The notes under the pieces are model-generated. The model saw only the letters and a list, made by a program, of their open reading frames with translations, did no database searches and was not told the origin of the DNA. A stretch of DNA of 64,000 nt from Pseudoscleropodium purum (taxonomy: Eukaryota > Streptophyta > Bryopsida > Hypnales > Brachytheciaceae), in contig OZ017795.1 of the NCBI GenBank assembly GCA_963969395.1, forward strand, positions 930,001-994,000, written 5' to 3'. The position numbers were made by a program, and so were the translations under genes. This document shows positions 26,301 through 38,800 of this stretch, piece after piece (within the stretch, counting starts at the first letter, position 1; each line of letters opens with the position of its first letter).

Positions 26301-26399
26301 TAAAAGCTTGTTCTTACTCATGGGCCCAAGTCCATAGTTGGTCATTTCCTGTGAGAATTGTCAATGGCTTGGCAATCAAGCTAAAGTTCTTAACAAATT

Positions 26400-27130
26400 G
26401 GTGATAGTAATTTGCCAAACCAAAGAAAGCTTAAAGTCGTGACACATCAACAGGTGTTGGGATCTTGTGCAATGCATCTACCTTTGCTTGTTGTACTCCA
26501 AGACCCTCTAGTACAATTATATGGCCAAAATATAGTAATTGATCATGGAAAAATCTATACTTGTTATGATACAAGCGCACAATCTTTACTATTGCAGCCT
26601 TTCAAATATTGCTTGCAAATGCCTCATATGCTCTTATGGGCTGTTGCTAAAGATAATAACATCATCAATGTAGCATCTAACAAATGGTAGGCCAATCAAA
26701 ACCTGGTCCATCACCTTTTGAAACTCAACTGGTGCATTCTTGAGACTAAATGGAAGAAACTTCCAGTGATAGAGTTGATCCTTGCCATCTTGATCAACTT
26801 CTCTAAATGATGTCTTTACTCAATCTTCTATGAGCAATGGCAACTGGTGATAACCAGATCACAAGTCTAAAATATTAAAGACTCGAAAAAAGCCCACTAC
26901 ATTAAATATCTCCTCTGGCATTGGCATTGGATACCAATCTAACTTGGTTTTACAATTAACTAAACGATAATCTCCACACATCCGTTTCTCCATCCAATTG
27001 CCAAATATATCCTTTTTGAAAGGTATAACCGTAGCACAAGCATATTCACCATTGGAAAGCTCAATCAAATCCATAGCCAATAATTCTCGACAACGACTTT
27101 GGATACCATCTCTCTTTGAAATATTCAATC
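26400..27130 (-). pseudogene. Ty3/gypsy reverse transcriptase, degenerate
   Basis: The minus-strand frame 27,128-26,859 includes CRELLAMDLIELSNGEYA, KRMCGDYRLVN and the start of the LDL segment. After a frame change come KFLPFSLKNAPVEFQ and the catalytic box YIDDVIIFS at about 26,650, so two of the three catalytic aspartates are still encoded. GHII and LANYYHQFVKNFS further on mark the connection region. Multiple stops interrupt the reading frame. The residues are clearly gypsy rather than copia. Confidence 0.9.
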
Positions 27131-27374
27131 TATAAGGACATCAAAACATTGGATGATCATCTTCCAACTGAATGTAAATAGGCTTGTCTTTATAATCCTC
27201 AAGCTCCTCCAATCTAAAAGCAAAACAACTACAATATGAGCAAATAAAAGCTCGTATCCTCTATGCTTCGGCACTAGTAAGATGTGGCTTTAAATCCAAT
27301 AGCCAATTATTAAACTCAGTGGTCACTTTATCAACCAATGGAGTACCACTTCATACTAGCATGTCATGTAATTG

Positions 27375-27650
27375 CTAATTTGTGGAAAGCACAATCTCCA
27401 TACTCCTAGCCTCTTGACTTGAAGTCAAATGACAGGCTTCATCATCACAATCTGTATGTAGAGTTGTGATGTCCACATAAAAGAAGGGATCTTGCAAAAA
27501 TATCCTTGAAAACATCTCTTGGGCATTTACTTTCCCAAAATCTTGAGCCAAAGTAGCAAAAACATATTGAGCCCGAAGCTCTTTTGCTACATGCCACTTT
27601 AAGTGAGAAAATGACTTAAACTCTTTAAACTTAGTGAGTTTTGGCTCCAT
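27375..27650 (-). pseudogene. Polyprotein linker between methyltransferase and reverse transcriptase
   Basis: This 91-codon minus-strand frame begins MEPKLTKFKEFKSF and contains DPFFYVDITTLHTDCDDEA. It lies in pol between the methyltransferase motifs and the reverse transcriptase. I do not recognise a named domain. It resembles the linker that precedes the RT palm in this element type, but that is a judgement from context. Confidence 0.5.
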
Positions 27651-28084
27651 TGCCCCCTAACTATTGCTTTTTGACCTCAAAGTAAGGAAATAGTTACCAT
27701 GATGTTGCTAAATAGCAAGACATGTGCTAATAACCACATTGAAGTATTGAGATCCATAGCTTGGCCTAGAAAAAAGCGTCATTGACCTTCTGTGAGGTCA
27801 TAAGCAGTAGTGGTACCAGTCAGAAAACCCATGGCACGTTTTCGCTCATTTGCAATGGGTTCTTCATGAATTTGAGAAGTATCATTCCAAACCATACCAA
27901 AACCACATGCTTGAAATGCAAAAGAGCCCGGATATGTGACAAATGTAGAGAAAACAACTCAAGGTAACACCAACTTGTTCACACAAGCTAATGAAGATTC
28001 ATCATCTTTGAAAACATCCAAAGGAATATGATGGTCATCCAAAATATCAACCAACTTTTGTTCTATAGGCCTCTTGATTCTTAA

Positions 28085-28665
28085 AAAGGATGCTTAAAGC
28101 ATATGAGATGTGATTACATTGGTCCAAATTCAACTTGGACGATGAGCATAAGAGCTCAAAGTTGTAGCATCCACAAAGGTGGAGGACCTAGAAATTGATT
28201 AATATAGTATCTATCTTTAAGAACCTTTGACTATGTGTCACCTAATGGCGGCACATTTTCAAAAATATACCTTGGTGGAGTAGATTGGTGGATATACCAC
28301 CACTGTGTAAGTCAGAGCAAGTCTACAAATAGACTAAATTGAGGATCATCAAGACCTCTACTAGCTCTTGCACATAAATGGCCTTGACAAGACCAACCGG
28401 CGATAAGTAAATCAATATGGCCCAACCTCTTTAGGTCCTCATCACTATTGAAAGTAACATCTCGAGGAAGTTTGCCAAAACAACCATGAATAGAAGGAGA
28501 TAATTGCTCTTGATACAATGCCAACAATCACTAAATATGATAATGAGCAACACGATTAGGTGTAATCCCATTATCTACATGAATGTAGCGCTTGACCTTA
28601 AGCCTAGCTCTTAAAACAATTGCGAAATCGATACTAATGCCCACGAATAGTTCTACAAGGGTAAT
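28085..28665 (-). pseudogene. C5 cytosine DNA methyltransferase domain inside the retrotransposon pol
   Basis: Minus-strand reading gives LVELFVGISIDF (SAM-binding motif I, normally FxGxG) from ~28,660, then a VDNG acidic turn. GWSCQGH at ~28,398-28,378 is motif IV with the catalytic cysteine; the usual proline before it has become serine. ENV at 28,260-28,252 within YIFENVPPLGD is motif VI. SYAHRP near 28,140 lies at the place of motif VIII. Order and spacing match bacterial- and DNMT-type C5 methyltransferases, which methylate cytosine in DNA. It sits between protease and reverse transcriptase and is broken by a frame change near 28,530 and by stops, so it is inactive here. A chance match is unlikely with motifs I, IV and VI in order. 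Confidence 0.8.
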
Positions 28666-28799
28666 ATCCTCTAATAGTGAACACCAACAAATAGGTTGGG
28701 CAAAAAGAAGTGAAGAAGAGATAGATGGTTCATCTATGAGATTCAATGAAGCCACAATGTCTTGATATTGCCGAGACAATTCAACTCATGTACTTCATG

Positions 28800-29499
28800 G
28801 AAGCATAGGGTCCTTGCAATGTTTGTTAGGAATTTTAAAAGAAGATGAATCAGACAATGCTATAGAACTAGACATAAATGTTATAGTCTCTTATGTAAAC
28901 ACTGGTCCATATGGTAAATTTGATTTCAATGCACTGCAACCAAATAAAGCCTTTGTTGACATAGTCATGGTAGTTGCTGCAAAAACTATAGGAATAAATT
29001 CCTTTGTCCCATCACCAAAAGATCATTCCGATCTAATTCATGCCTTTTCGGTCCAATTGTTAAGACCAAAATTTAAAGAATATAGCTCTTGCTGACCAAC
29101 AAAAATATCATAGTTGATAGCACTAGTAACTACACACTATAGTGACAAATATGAATAAAGTGGTCCAAGTCCAATACAAAAAATCAATTGCAATGGCTAC
29201 TTAGTATAACTAGTAGCACGCTCTGTACCTCTAATAGAAATAACAATGGTGAATAGACAAGGTTCTAGGTCTAATGTAGTGAGACCTAATTGTTGAGCAA
29301 GTCGCTTTTCAATCATCATTGGTTGAACATCAAAGTCCATTATACGTAATGGTGTAACACGACTAATATTGCCATTTGTGTGGCTAACAACAAGAACATT
29401 GTTGTCATTAACTAGCTGTACCACGCTTGGTCGTAAGTTATGACGTTTTCGAGTACACCTAACTACAACATTAGCTAAATAAGCCACGCTTATATTCAA
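28800..29499 (-). pseudogene. Retroviral-type aspartic protease region, degenerate
   Basis: The frame 29,499-29,197 carries ...LRIMDFDVQPMMIEKRLAQQLGL, where the catalytic D-[ST]-G of a retropepsin has become DFD. PCLFTIVISIRGTERA follows, and after frame changes LCYDIFVGQQ-like and GDGTKEFIP-like stretches. Position just upstream of the methyltransferase and downstream of the zinc knuckles fits the gypsy order. The active-site loss is visible directly. Confidence 0.6.
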
Positions 29500-30089
29500 A
29501 GGTACATGAGATTAAAGTGATGACTTTTATTATTGTAAAACACCCTCTTTAAATACTACAATAGCTTCAGTTGCAAGCTTAGCTCACAATTGAATCAAAT
29601 CTTCTTCTCTGGAAGGCTTAGTGGTAGTTTGAGCCATTTTAAGAGATGGCATAGGCATTATACCCTCCAACATTTTGCTAGCTAAATGAAATACTTACGC
29701 TGGTACAAAATTTAAAGCCAACAACTCTACAGAAGAGAATACAAGCATTTGCAATAGTCCCTCCATGTGGCACTATTGCCACTAGAATTTGAAAATGAAC
29801 AATATAAGTAGCATTTGCAAGTGATAATGGCAAATGTGCTTGACCAATATGGTTTGACAAATTACTATGTTGAACATACCTACTATCTCTGAATATATCC
29901 AAAGGTGGTGTAATTAACTTGGTTGCTGTTTGGGCACTTGTAGCTGTTGTTAATACCACCATTTCTTCAGTAGTACCAAACATATATAAATCTAAAGAAG
30001 AACCACTAGATGTAGATTGAGAAGTCAACTTGACTACACTAAATTAGCCAAGTGAAGCTACAATATTAAACTGTTTTTTAAACTCTACA

Positions 30090-30330
30090 ATTTTAGCTTC
30101 TAGAGTTTTTTCCTTCTCTAAAGCAGGCTGCTTCTCTGAATGTAAAATGACGCAATAATCTGCATCGTGGTTAAGCCTATCATAATGAATACACTTCAGT
30201 TCCTTTTTTTTGGATTTTTTTCCTACCTTGGCTACTTCTATCTTTTGTTTGGGATTTTCTATAGATTGGACCTTCTTCTTCTTTGGGCAATTAGGATCAT
30301 TTTTGGCATGATAAGATTCTCCAAATACTC
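30090..30330 (-). pseudogene. Two nucleocapsid zinc-knuckle-like motifs
   Basis: On the minus strand about 30,320-30,275 reads GESYHAKNDPNCPKK, the H and last C of a CCHC knuckle whose first cysteines are lost. About 30,190-30,140 reads KCIHYDRLNHDADYC, a C-x2-[Y for C]-x4-H-x4-C knuckle with the second cysteine mutated. A lysine-rich linker joins them. Such knuckles package retroelement RNA. Confidence 0.6.
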
Positions 30331-30409
30331 AACAATGAAGAGTTTTTTTGGCTCTTTTCAGGTCGAGTTTCCACCAAACTACTTGCAACCATAGTAGTCT
30401 TTTTAGGCT

Positions 30410-31406
30410 TAGTAGTATCCGTCATCCAAGAAACCATGTCGGTAGCATCATGTTGGCACAAAGCTCTATCACACCTCTCAACTTCAACAAATGTTTGTGC
30501 TAATGTTGCTCAACCTTCATAGTTGATAATAATCCTTGATGTAACTAAATCTAGAAGTCTTTTGTCAATTTTAGACAAAAAGATCTTCACAAGTTGGCTC
30601 TCTACAAATATGTCTCTAAACTCAACTACAAACTGTGCCAACCTGGTATACATTGTGCGTGGAGTGTCATCCGTCTCACGCTTGAAGTCTTGAATGTGTT
30701 GCATTTGATCATAGTGAAAGCCTCTATATTCAACCTCCAAATGAGCAATGAAAAAATGCAGTGGTTCAAACACTAGTGGATCACCAACTGCAACTAATGT
30801 CGCATGTGTGGCTTGTACCATCCAAAGTAAGGATATGGAAGATTGAACTAGTGCCAAACCCTTCTCTTTGCTATCTTTAGAAGATGGATCATCTTCCTTC
30901 TTTTCCAAACTCCCTTCTTCTTTCTCCGTAGGCACCAAATTTGTTATTGCACCTTCCTTGAGCGCAAAAACAAGCTCTATACGAGTCTCCCAAAAGCGCT
31001 TCACCTAGTACAATTGGAGCATGTGTTCATCACTCCATTGCTCATATGTTTGGATCGCTTTGTACTACAAGTGTTATGGTAATAGTTCAAAAACATACCA
31101 ATCATTAAAGCTTAGAGACTGTTATCACTTCTCCTTCATCCAATTCCGAAATCGGAGCTTCCAATCGGGAAAAGAAATGCCTTCAATCCTCTTAAAGAAA
31201 CGATCCCTCATCATACTGCGAAAATTATCGTCCATGTCGTAAAATATATCCACACTCCAAACCCAAAGCCTACTAATAGTATCCAATTCTAAAATAGACT
31301 CAAAAACCTCGTTGGTATCCACTACTAGCCCAAAATCGTCGGTGTGAGTATCCTCCAAGTAGTTTGGTGACGGAGATCGATAATATCGACTCCTAGTGTG
31401 CACCAT
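30410..31406 (-). pseudogene. Ty3/gypsy gag (capsid) remnant
   Basis: The start codon at 31,406-31,404 opens MVHTRSRYYRSPSPN, a basic N-terminus. The frame runs to 31,125, then continues after a frame break from 31,004 to 30,510 with ERETDDTP-type capsid sequence: HIQDFKRETDDTPRTMYTRL and KRLLDLVTSRI. A short continuation (VERCDRALC) leads to the zinc knuckles. The two frames together are about the size of a normal gypsy capsid. One disrupted junction separates them. Confidence 0.75.
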
Positions 31407-31792
31407 AAAATGACTACTTAGATACCTACACTATCTACAGGCTAAAAGCAACCTGCACTTATATCACCACCAAATTTGTAGTTCACAGGTCATCACTTCC
31501 CAAATACTACAATTCAAACAAGCATCGCCCACTTTGTGCATAGAAAATGGTTTCATTGGTGATTAATCCGACCTCACCACCACGATAGATCTATGAAAAT
31601 GAAAACCTATTTATAAACAAAAAATGAGACAAAAGCGGAAACCACCGGCAACAATGTCCGCTATGGGGGAAGGTACCAAAACAAAATGCAAGAAATCCAA
31701 ATTGGATCCTCTTCTCCAAACAACGAATTGCAAAAACACAAAAAAAATATAAATCAAAGCCATCAACAAATGCCTGCAATGGATGATCTTAA

Positions 31793-31811
31793 GTTTCCAA
31801 TCTTGTATCAA
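31793..31811 (-). promoter_or_regulatory. Possible primer-binding site of the Ty3 element
   Basis: The minus strand reads TTGATACAAGATTGGAAAC about 390 bp upstream of the gag start. It resembles a decayed initiator-methionine tRNA primer site (TGGTATCAGAGC type) with several mismatches. If right, the 5' LTR would begin just to the right of 31,811. Confidence 0.3.
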
Positions 31812-34800
31812 TAACAAAAGGTAGACACTAAAATATATCTATCTAGGCTCTAAAATCTAAAATTCTTGAAAATTGTGAAAAATTGATGTTCAAAAACAAC
31901 ATTCAATCCAAGAAAAACACTAATCTAGGTTGAATAACAAGTTCAAATGCCAAACCAATTGCACCATTAGATTCCTTGGCAAATTTCATATAGAATAAGC
32001 ACAAATGTTTATTCAAATCCAAGCTAATATGCCCCTAAAAATGAATTTCAAAGTTTGTACCCTACTCTTTTTTATTTATTTATTTTTTAATATATATGTA
32101 TTGATTTTTTTGATTTTTTTAAAATTCTAAATCTATAAATATGAAATTTTTTGTATTTTGCAATATGTATCCTATTAGAATACTTTAGATATCTTTCAAA
32201 ATCCTAGATTTTAGAATCTTCAAATTTTTTAGATTTCAAAAATATTCAAATATCTTAGATTCTAATAGAAAATCTTTAAAAATCCTAGATTTCAAAAAAT
32301 TCTTCAAAATACCTAGATTTTAGAAAATCTTCAAAATTCGTAGATGTCACAATCCGCTGCCCTACTCTAGGGACTCATTGCAAAAACTTCCACAAACTTC
32401 AAAAACCTATATCTTCTTCAAAAATCATTCAAATCTTACGTTTTTCAAAGCGTTGTAATCATGTGAAATTCCTCTACTACTATTACAAGTATTAGCATCA
32501 ATTTAGAAGTTGAAATTTTGTCTTTCTACTCAAGATAAGTCCTACAAGAAAGAAAGAAGGAAATTGTTGTCAAGTGAGAAAACTACGGAATCTATACACA
32601 CAAAGTCAAGCGGTTCTTACTCCACAAAGGAAGAATTGAAGAGTATAAACGTAAGAAAAAAAGTGAAGCTTTCACTAAATGATAATCCATCATCTTCAAG
32701 TAAAGTACAACACACAACTCTCTCTAAAACACTCACAAAATTTGACTTAACAACAATGTCAAGTCAAAGAGCTCTCTCCACCTAAATACTCAAACCCTAA
32801 GGTAGATGAACTCCAATATTTGAATGAAATCCATCCAAAACTAAGAAGAACTCTCATAGGAATTCATCTAACACTACAATCCAATGTAGAATGGCCCCGA
32901 TGTCACTTCATATGATACACTTGTCTTGGACCCTTGAAATGTATTGACCCCATTAGTCCTAAAGTACACAAGTTTAAAATTGATTTCTTCATGCATTAAA
33001 CCTCCCTCTTCTAACAACACATGCATAATGATAGAAGTAAGGTAGTCTACAATGCCACTTTCGGACATGCAAGACAAGTGGAGCAAGTGTGGTTTCCACT
33101 CCCAATTATCCATGATATAAACATGAATTTTGCCCTAGCAAGTGTTATCAATTGTTGTAACCTCATCAACACTAATGGAGATTACTTTTGCAGACTAAAC
33201 AATAGATTTCAAAGCACTTAATAAAAAAAATCCAAGTACTCACTCATCTCTCAACTTGTAGTTTCCAACAAGTGCTTACAAGGTAGATTTTTAACTTCCA
33301 AATGCTTCAACAAAAATTGCTCCCTCTCATAACCGCACATTGGACAACCATGACTAAGATTTTGAAATAAGGTTATAAATTGTACTCCCTTTCGTTTCAT
33401 GTCACTCTCCAAGTTGCCCGCCAACAACTCAACCACCAAGCCACTAGGCTTGCAGCCTGCCCAGATCTTGTAGAGCTTTAGATGCTTACAATCAATCTTC
33501 ACAAAACTTACCTTTCTTCAAATGCAAGAGTGGCACCCCGTCTTCTTGATAAGTTTGCTTCTCGTCATGCTTCTTAAGGTTATTGACTTTGGGAACCATG
33601 ACTTTTCTTCTACCAATGATCACAATACAGCTCTAGTAGATGATATTGGTAAGATCATTGTTGGAATCAAATTCTTCCTTCGCCTATGCAACTTGCAGGC
33701 CTACACCTCCTACCATCAACACGTCATGAGGGTCGGGCCTGATTTTCAATTATATAGATTATTTTCAAACACTCTCTTCTTATGCTTACTAGTCATGCGC
33801 CGCTCACCACTACAAGAGACTTTAAAAGACAAATCATGAACCTTAGGAGACACAACAATATCCTAAAATGGCAAATCACGAAGAACTAGTCACAAAAGAG
33901 ATTGTTATGCACGTTTCTGAAATGTGAGACACCTCGTGCTCAGCTATGTCCATCGCACAATTAGCGCTTGGTACTTGTACAAGATACTTACCTACACCAT
34001 TTGCGCAGTAGTAGAAGCCAAACATACGCATCTTGAAATTATCAATAAGTTTCAAGTATGGCACCATAGTTGATCCCTGCGCACACAAAAAACAACCAAA
34101 CAACAATAGCCAAAATTCCAAGAGTACTTGAACAACAAGATAATAAGATCAAACTTAGTGAAGAAAATCAACCAAACAACAAGAGAGCATGACCAAACTT
34201 GACAAAGGAAATCAATATTGATAGGCAAGTTCACAAAACCAAATGAAAAATACAAGTATCCAAACTTCAAGCAAAATTCTTTAAATTCACTACAAGTACT
34301 CAACGGAAACATGCAAAAACACCGCCAATGCCAAATCGTCGATCTATTATCACAAACAAGAAATTTGGGACCTTGTTACCTTAGTTGCCTACTGCACCTC
34401 TTGAAGTCCAAATTTCTAAACCACCATTTCTGAAGTGTAGTGAATGCCAGAGACATATTGTGCCTCCATTCTTCACAACATCATAGAAGTGGCATTGGAA
34501 TTGCAATGAGAAATTCAATTGCCCAAATCCCGTTTTCAAAAAAATATTTTAAAAAATCACTCATGGCGGGCCTTAAGATACTAGCTTGAGCGCACTCATT
34601 CACTCATTCACTAGGATCAATGCAACAACAATGGCAATGTGCATTGAAGATTAAAGATAGATAGTAGAACAACCTGTGCATTCCATACGAAAATTGTAAA
34701 AACACCATCACAAAATAGACTAATGAAGGAGAAGTTCAAGAGTTGAGCCCCAAACCCTAGCCGCTAAATGAACAGCTTAGATTCTACCAATGCAATCTGT

Positions 34801-35727
34801 CGGGCCAACAAAGAGCGGATGAATGCTACAAGATTTTGGATGGATGTATACTTTCACCAATGAAGAAAAAATCTAGTGTGTAGATTTGCTGAAATCTCAA
34901 TTTAAGAAAAAAAATTTCCTATACTCATTTAGCACCCCATTTTTTCAGTAGCATCCTAGTGCACTATGGCCAATTTTAAGTTCACTATTGGAAATCTACA
35001 AAGAGAGTGTAGGGTGGATACCCCACAAATCCCCACTTTTTGCTATTGTACCTAGTTACTATTATTAGAACCACTTTACATTGGGAGGCTAGGGCAATTT
35101 TACATGAGGTTAATTGCACAAAACCTTAGCCCCTTTTAGGCCATCCTCAACTACTCATTAGAATAAGATTATAATGGGGACTACTTTTCCACTTATAAAG
35201 GCTTTGAGGTCAAGAAGTAAGGTTGATTCAATAAAACTTAAAAAATTTCAGCCCCCTTCTCTCTTTTCAAGACCACTTTACACTTAGAAGCTAAGACAAA
35301 TCCCCTTGAGGTTGATTGCACAAAATCCAATGATTGGAATTTGTTGAAAAAATAATATATGACAAAAAAAATTTGATTGAAATTTAGCACTGGCTTCAAG
35401 TCTAAGAATTGGCTTCCCATTCTTTGTGCACCCTATTCAACAAGCTTGGGCCATGTCAAAACATTTTCCATTTTTTGTGCACTCCATTCTTCCAAATTAG
35501 CCTCTCCTCTAGGTGTAAAGTGGCCCTTAGATTTGTTAAATTTTCATAATGTAACTACTAATAAATAAATTGAACAAATAAACAATTGAGTATATTTTCT
35601 ATTATTATATTGAAATTTATTTTTTTAGGTCTTGTTGGTAGTCTAGAGGGAATTGTAGATTCTCTTGGAATGTATTTATTAGAAATTGTATGAATAAACC
35701 ATGAATATTTGAAGTGATGATAATATA
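31812..35727. other. AT-rich intergenic DNA, no gene supported
   Basis: Several 60-105-codon frames occur, including a Ser/Lys-rich one at 32,510-32,785 and a minus-strand one at 33,251-33,502 with a CPMCG pair. None matches a family or shows splice-linked neighbours. Part of the left portion may be a diverged 5' LTR. Segment 33,520-34,420 is slightly less AT-rich. Confidence 0.45.
32160..32345 (+). repeat. Degenerate short tandem repeats (~30-40 bp)
   Basis: Successive units share 'cctagatttyaraaa' followed by 'tcttcaaaa'; at least five imperfect copies follow each other. They are too diverged for an exact period by eye. Confidence 0.6.
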
Positions 35728-36010
35728 CTAGAAGAAAAACATGTGTAGCACAATCGACTATTATACAACTAGTGTCCTATAGAACTATCATGCAACTAGT
35801 TTCCTTTCTATCGACACTAATCTAATGAAATTGTTTTATGTTGTTGTTTTACAACATTCATACATTGTTTTAGTTGCAAAGTAGTCATTCTATAGGTGTA
35901 AAAAATGACTAGGAAACAATTAGTATCCTATGCAACTATCATGCAACTAGAAAATGACCATAGTTGTTTCCTAGTTGCTTTTTAGTTGCACACTAGTTGG
36001 TTCCTAGTTA
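35728..36010 (+). mobile_element. CACTA-like terminal/subterminal repeat region
   Basis: It opens with ACTAGAAGAAAAACATGTG, close to the CACTAGAAGAAATT end at 8,603. A dense set of 'gcaactag / ctagttgc' motifs follows in both orientations. A direct repeat 'ctatcatgcaactag' occurs at about 35,785 and 35,935. Dense subterminal motif arrays are typical of CACTA elements. No transposase or right end was identified. Confidence 0.35.
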
Positions 36011-38800
36011 CTTTCAAAGTTCATTCCTATTTGTCTTATATCAATTGTCCCATTTACAAAATTGTAGGTTTCTAAAAATGATTAGTTTTGGTAGGATATT
36101 TTGGACCAAAGATCTACTTGGATTTTCAATATGAAGAAGATGTGCTACCAATGCTAGGAGATTCTTTGTTGGAATTTAATCTTTCAAGATATAAAGTGAC
36201 AAAAGAGCGTATAAGTCACATGAAATTCAAAATATTAAACATTGATTTTTCATGTGGGATAAAAGTATTGCATTAATAAATTTCAATGAAGACCTTTAGG
36301 CTAGAGGTAGTCTCTTATTTTGTCATATTTCTAAAACTTTGAAAATTCATAGTTTATTCACATGGTGTTCCAAAAATGCATTCAAAGAGAAGCTAAAATC
36401 CTCTCTTAATTCAACAAAAATATATAATCTATAGGATGACTATGGGATGTCATGATATATACAATAGTTTGACATTGTAGTGCCCCTTAAAGTGTATAAA
36501 AATTAGATTTTGATTACAATTTGTCAAAAAAATATTGAAAAGAATGTCAAAAGGTTGTTAGAGAATATGTTGATAAGATGGTAGAAGTTCTTGTCAATTT
36601 TTTGTCAAAAGAATATTATTCTTGAAAATTAAAAACAAACTCCATAAAAGTTCAAAAAAGACATAACAACTTAGATTTGATTCTACTTTCTATTGCCATT
36701 TTAAAGAAATTTTACTTCAAAATCTTAAATGATAGTAAATAATGTAACTAGGATGCTTCATAGACATTGTTTTTCATGCAAATTACAAAAAACTTAAATA
36801 TTTTACACACGTAAGAAGATGCTACCCTCCAACCAATACGGGGTAGAGGAGTAAAATCTATGGGTTGTAAACAAATTGTGTAACAATGTGGACAATTAGG
36901 ATAGCCTTGAAAATTGTATATAATTTTTTTGATAATTTTTAACAAAAGAAATATTTGTATACACAAGGTGAAATCATAACTTTTTCCCAATCAAATGCCA
37001 ATTCAAAAGCTATAGGGTTTAAAAGTTTAGGTGCAACTTAGTCAACTTGCTAATACAATAGAAAGGGCAAACAATTGGGCAAGCAAACAAAGTATTAATT
37101 ATTTTCCATCAATTTAAAGAGCTCATATCTTGCAATCTAAGAAGCCACATGAGATAAAATGTTTACCATACATTCTCATACTAATATAGGCAATAATGGA
37201 GGGTGGAAAATAAAAATGAAACCTTTTATTTGCAATATTTTGTTCAATGCACTAAAAATAGTAATTTAGAACAATTTTAGAACCATTAGCTCAATTTCTA
37301 GTGGAAATTTGTGAGATTTAAAAAAAATGTGCTTGATTTTAGAAAAGTAACACTCTATATTTATCTTTGGAATTTTGATTCTTCCAAAAAAATGAGTTTT
37401 TTCAAAAAATAAATCTTGTTTATATAATTGTTTTTTCATTAGGAAGAAATTGATCTTTAGAAGTGGCCACTTTGTCATGCAAAATTTTGTGTGGGAAAGA
37501 GCCTTTTTAATTTTCTAATTGGGCCAAGAATTATATGATGGGCTCAAAAATTCCCCGTGATCTTATAAATCAAACACTTCCTACAAGTATCTACATGCGA
37601 AGTGGCTACTACCAACCTTTAGTGTTCCTACATAGTGGTTCTAATGATGATGATGACACACTCATACTCACCTAATATTTTTTTTGCTTTTTGGACAAAT
37701 GATTATGTGGCCCTTCTTCCAAGAAAATTTTGAGCTTTGTAGCTCTTTCATTATGGGGATTTGAATTGAAGGAGGCTAATTTTGAGTATGAAATTTTTGT
37801 ATATGTTGGTTGCATATAATGGATAAAATGAGTTTTTGAAAACATTGTGGCCAATAATAGTATATAGGGCCATCATTATAGTTTAGCATTTTTAACACAT
37901 TTATCCTTTTTTTATATATAGGCTTGAAGCTATCTATTTTTTTTTAAAGAAATTGGGCTTTTAATTGACTAAAAAAACAATGTATTCACATCAGTTAGTA
38001 CTCAAATTAGTAAGAGAATGTAAAGTCTCTTAAAGGAGATGTCTTCTTAGTGCAAGGTGATTTGGGGGATGTTAGACACTACAATTATCTTTGCAAATTG
38101 GCATACAAGTAACTAATGATCCAAGCTCCTAAAGTTGAATAGTGTGTCTTTTCCCACATAGTATTGAGTCAAACTATAGTGACATTATTAGACGGTTGCA
38201 AATTTCTTTTTTTTTATCTTCAAACATTATAATCTTGCAATTTACATGGTCAAATGGGCTAAAATGTTTCTACAAACTCCTATAATATTCTAATATAAAC
38301 TTGCCTAGTTGAAAGTTTGAATTTTGTTTTTGTATTTCAATTATGCTCAATGCACTAGAAAGTATCAATTTTGGACACTTTTTGTAAAAAATAGTCAAAG
38401 ACTTATATGGATTAATTTTGAATTAAATTTGATGACAATCATACTATTAAAGTAGTATGAAAAATAGTGTGAAAGACATTATAAGAATTTTATTAAAATT
38501 ACTATCAACACTATATTAGACTACCTTACAAATTCATATAATTTTCAAAATAGGATAAATGTTATTAAAGTAGAACAACCCTTTACAATCACCCCAAAGA
38601 ATGACCTTATAATAGGGTTTTTTTAGTAAATGAGATTTGGGCCATAGTCAATGTCTTACGTAATAGTTATGGAGTGATTAGTGACTTCAATAGGAAATTT
38701 CAACTTTTTAATGTGATTGTAGATAATCGAGTAGGATTTAAATGTGTAAATTTTTGAGCTATTTTGAGTGTATTTTGAGAGCTTTTGGTAGTAGTTTGGT
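36011..38800. other. AT-rich intergenic DNA, nothing recognised
   Basis: Only short unsupported frames occur, with frequent homopolymer A and T runs. No repeat, exon or RNA gene could be supported. Confidence 0.5.

Larger units (their letters stand above)
24240..31811 (-). mobile_element. Decayed Ty3/gypsy retrotransposon with DNA-methyltransferase and PHD domains
   Basis: Read on the minus strand from 31,811 downwards, the domain order is: primer-site-like sequence, gag, two zinc-knuckle-like motifs, aspartic protease, C5-methyltransferase, reverse transcriptase with YIDD, RNase H, integrase and PHD-type finger. Reverse transcriptase ahead of integrase is the Ty3/gypsy order. Every domain is broken by several in-frame stops or frameshifts, so no full protein can be made. 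LTRs were not identified, either because they have diverged or are lost. Internal length is about 7.5 kb, somewhat longer than a plain gypsy element, as expected with two extra domains. No plant gene lies inside it. Confidence 0.9.

Noticed and set aside
32510..32785. Ser/Lys-rich 91-codon plus-strand frame
   Set aside because: Low-complexity composition in AT-rich DNA, no splice context or domain.
33251..33502. Minus-strand frame with a CPMCG pair
   Set aside because: A single CxxC is insufficient for a zinc finger and no second metal pair or known domain follows.
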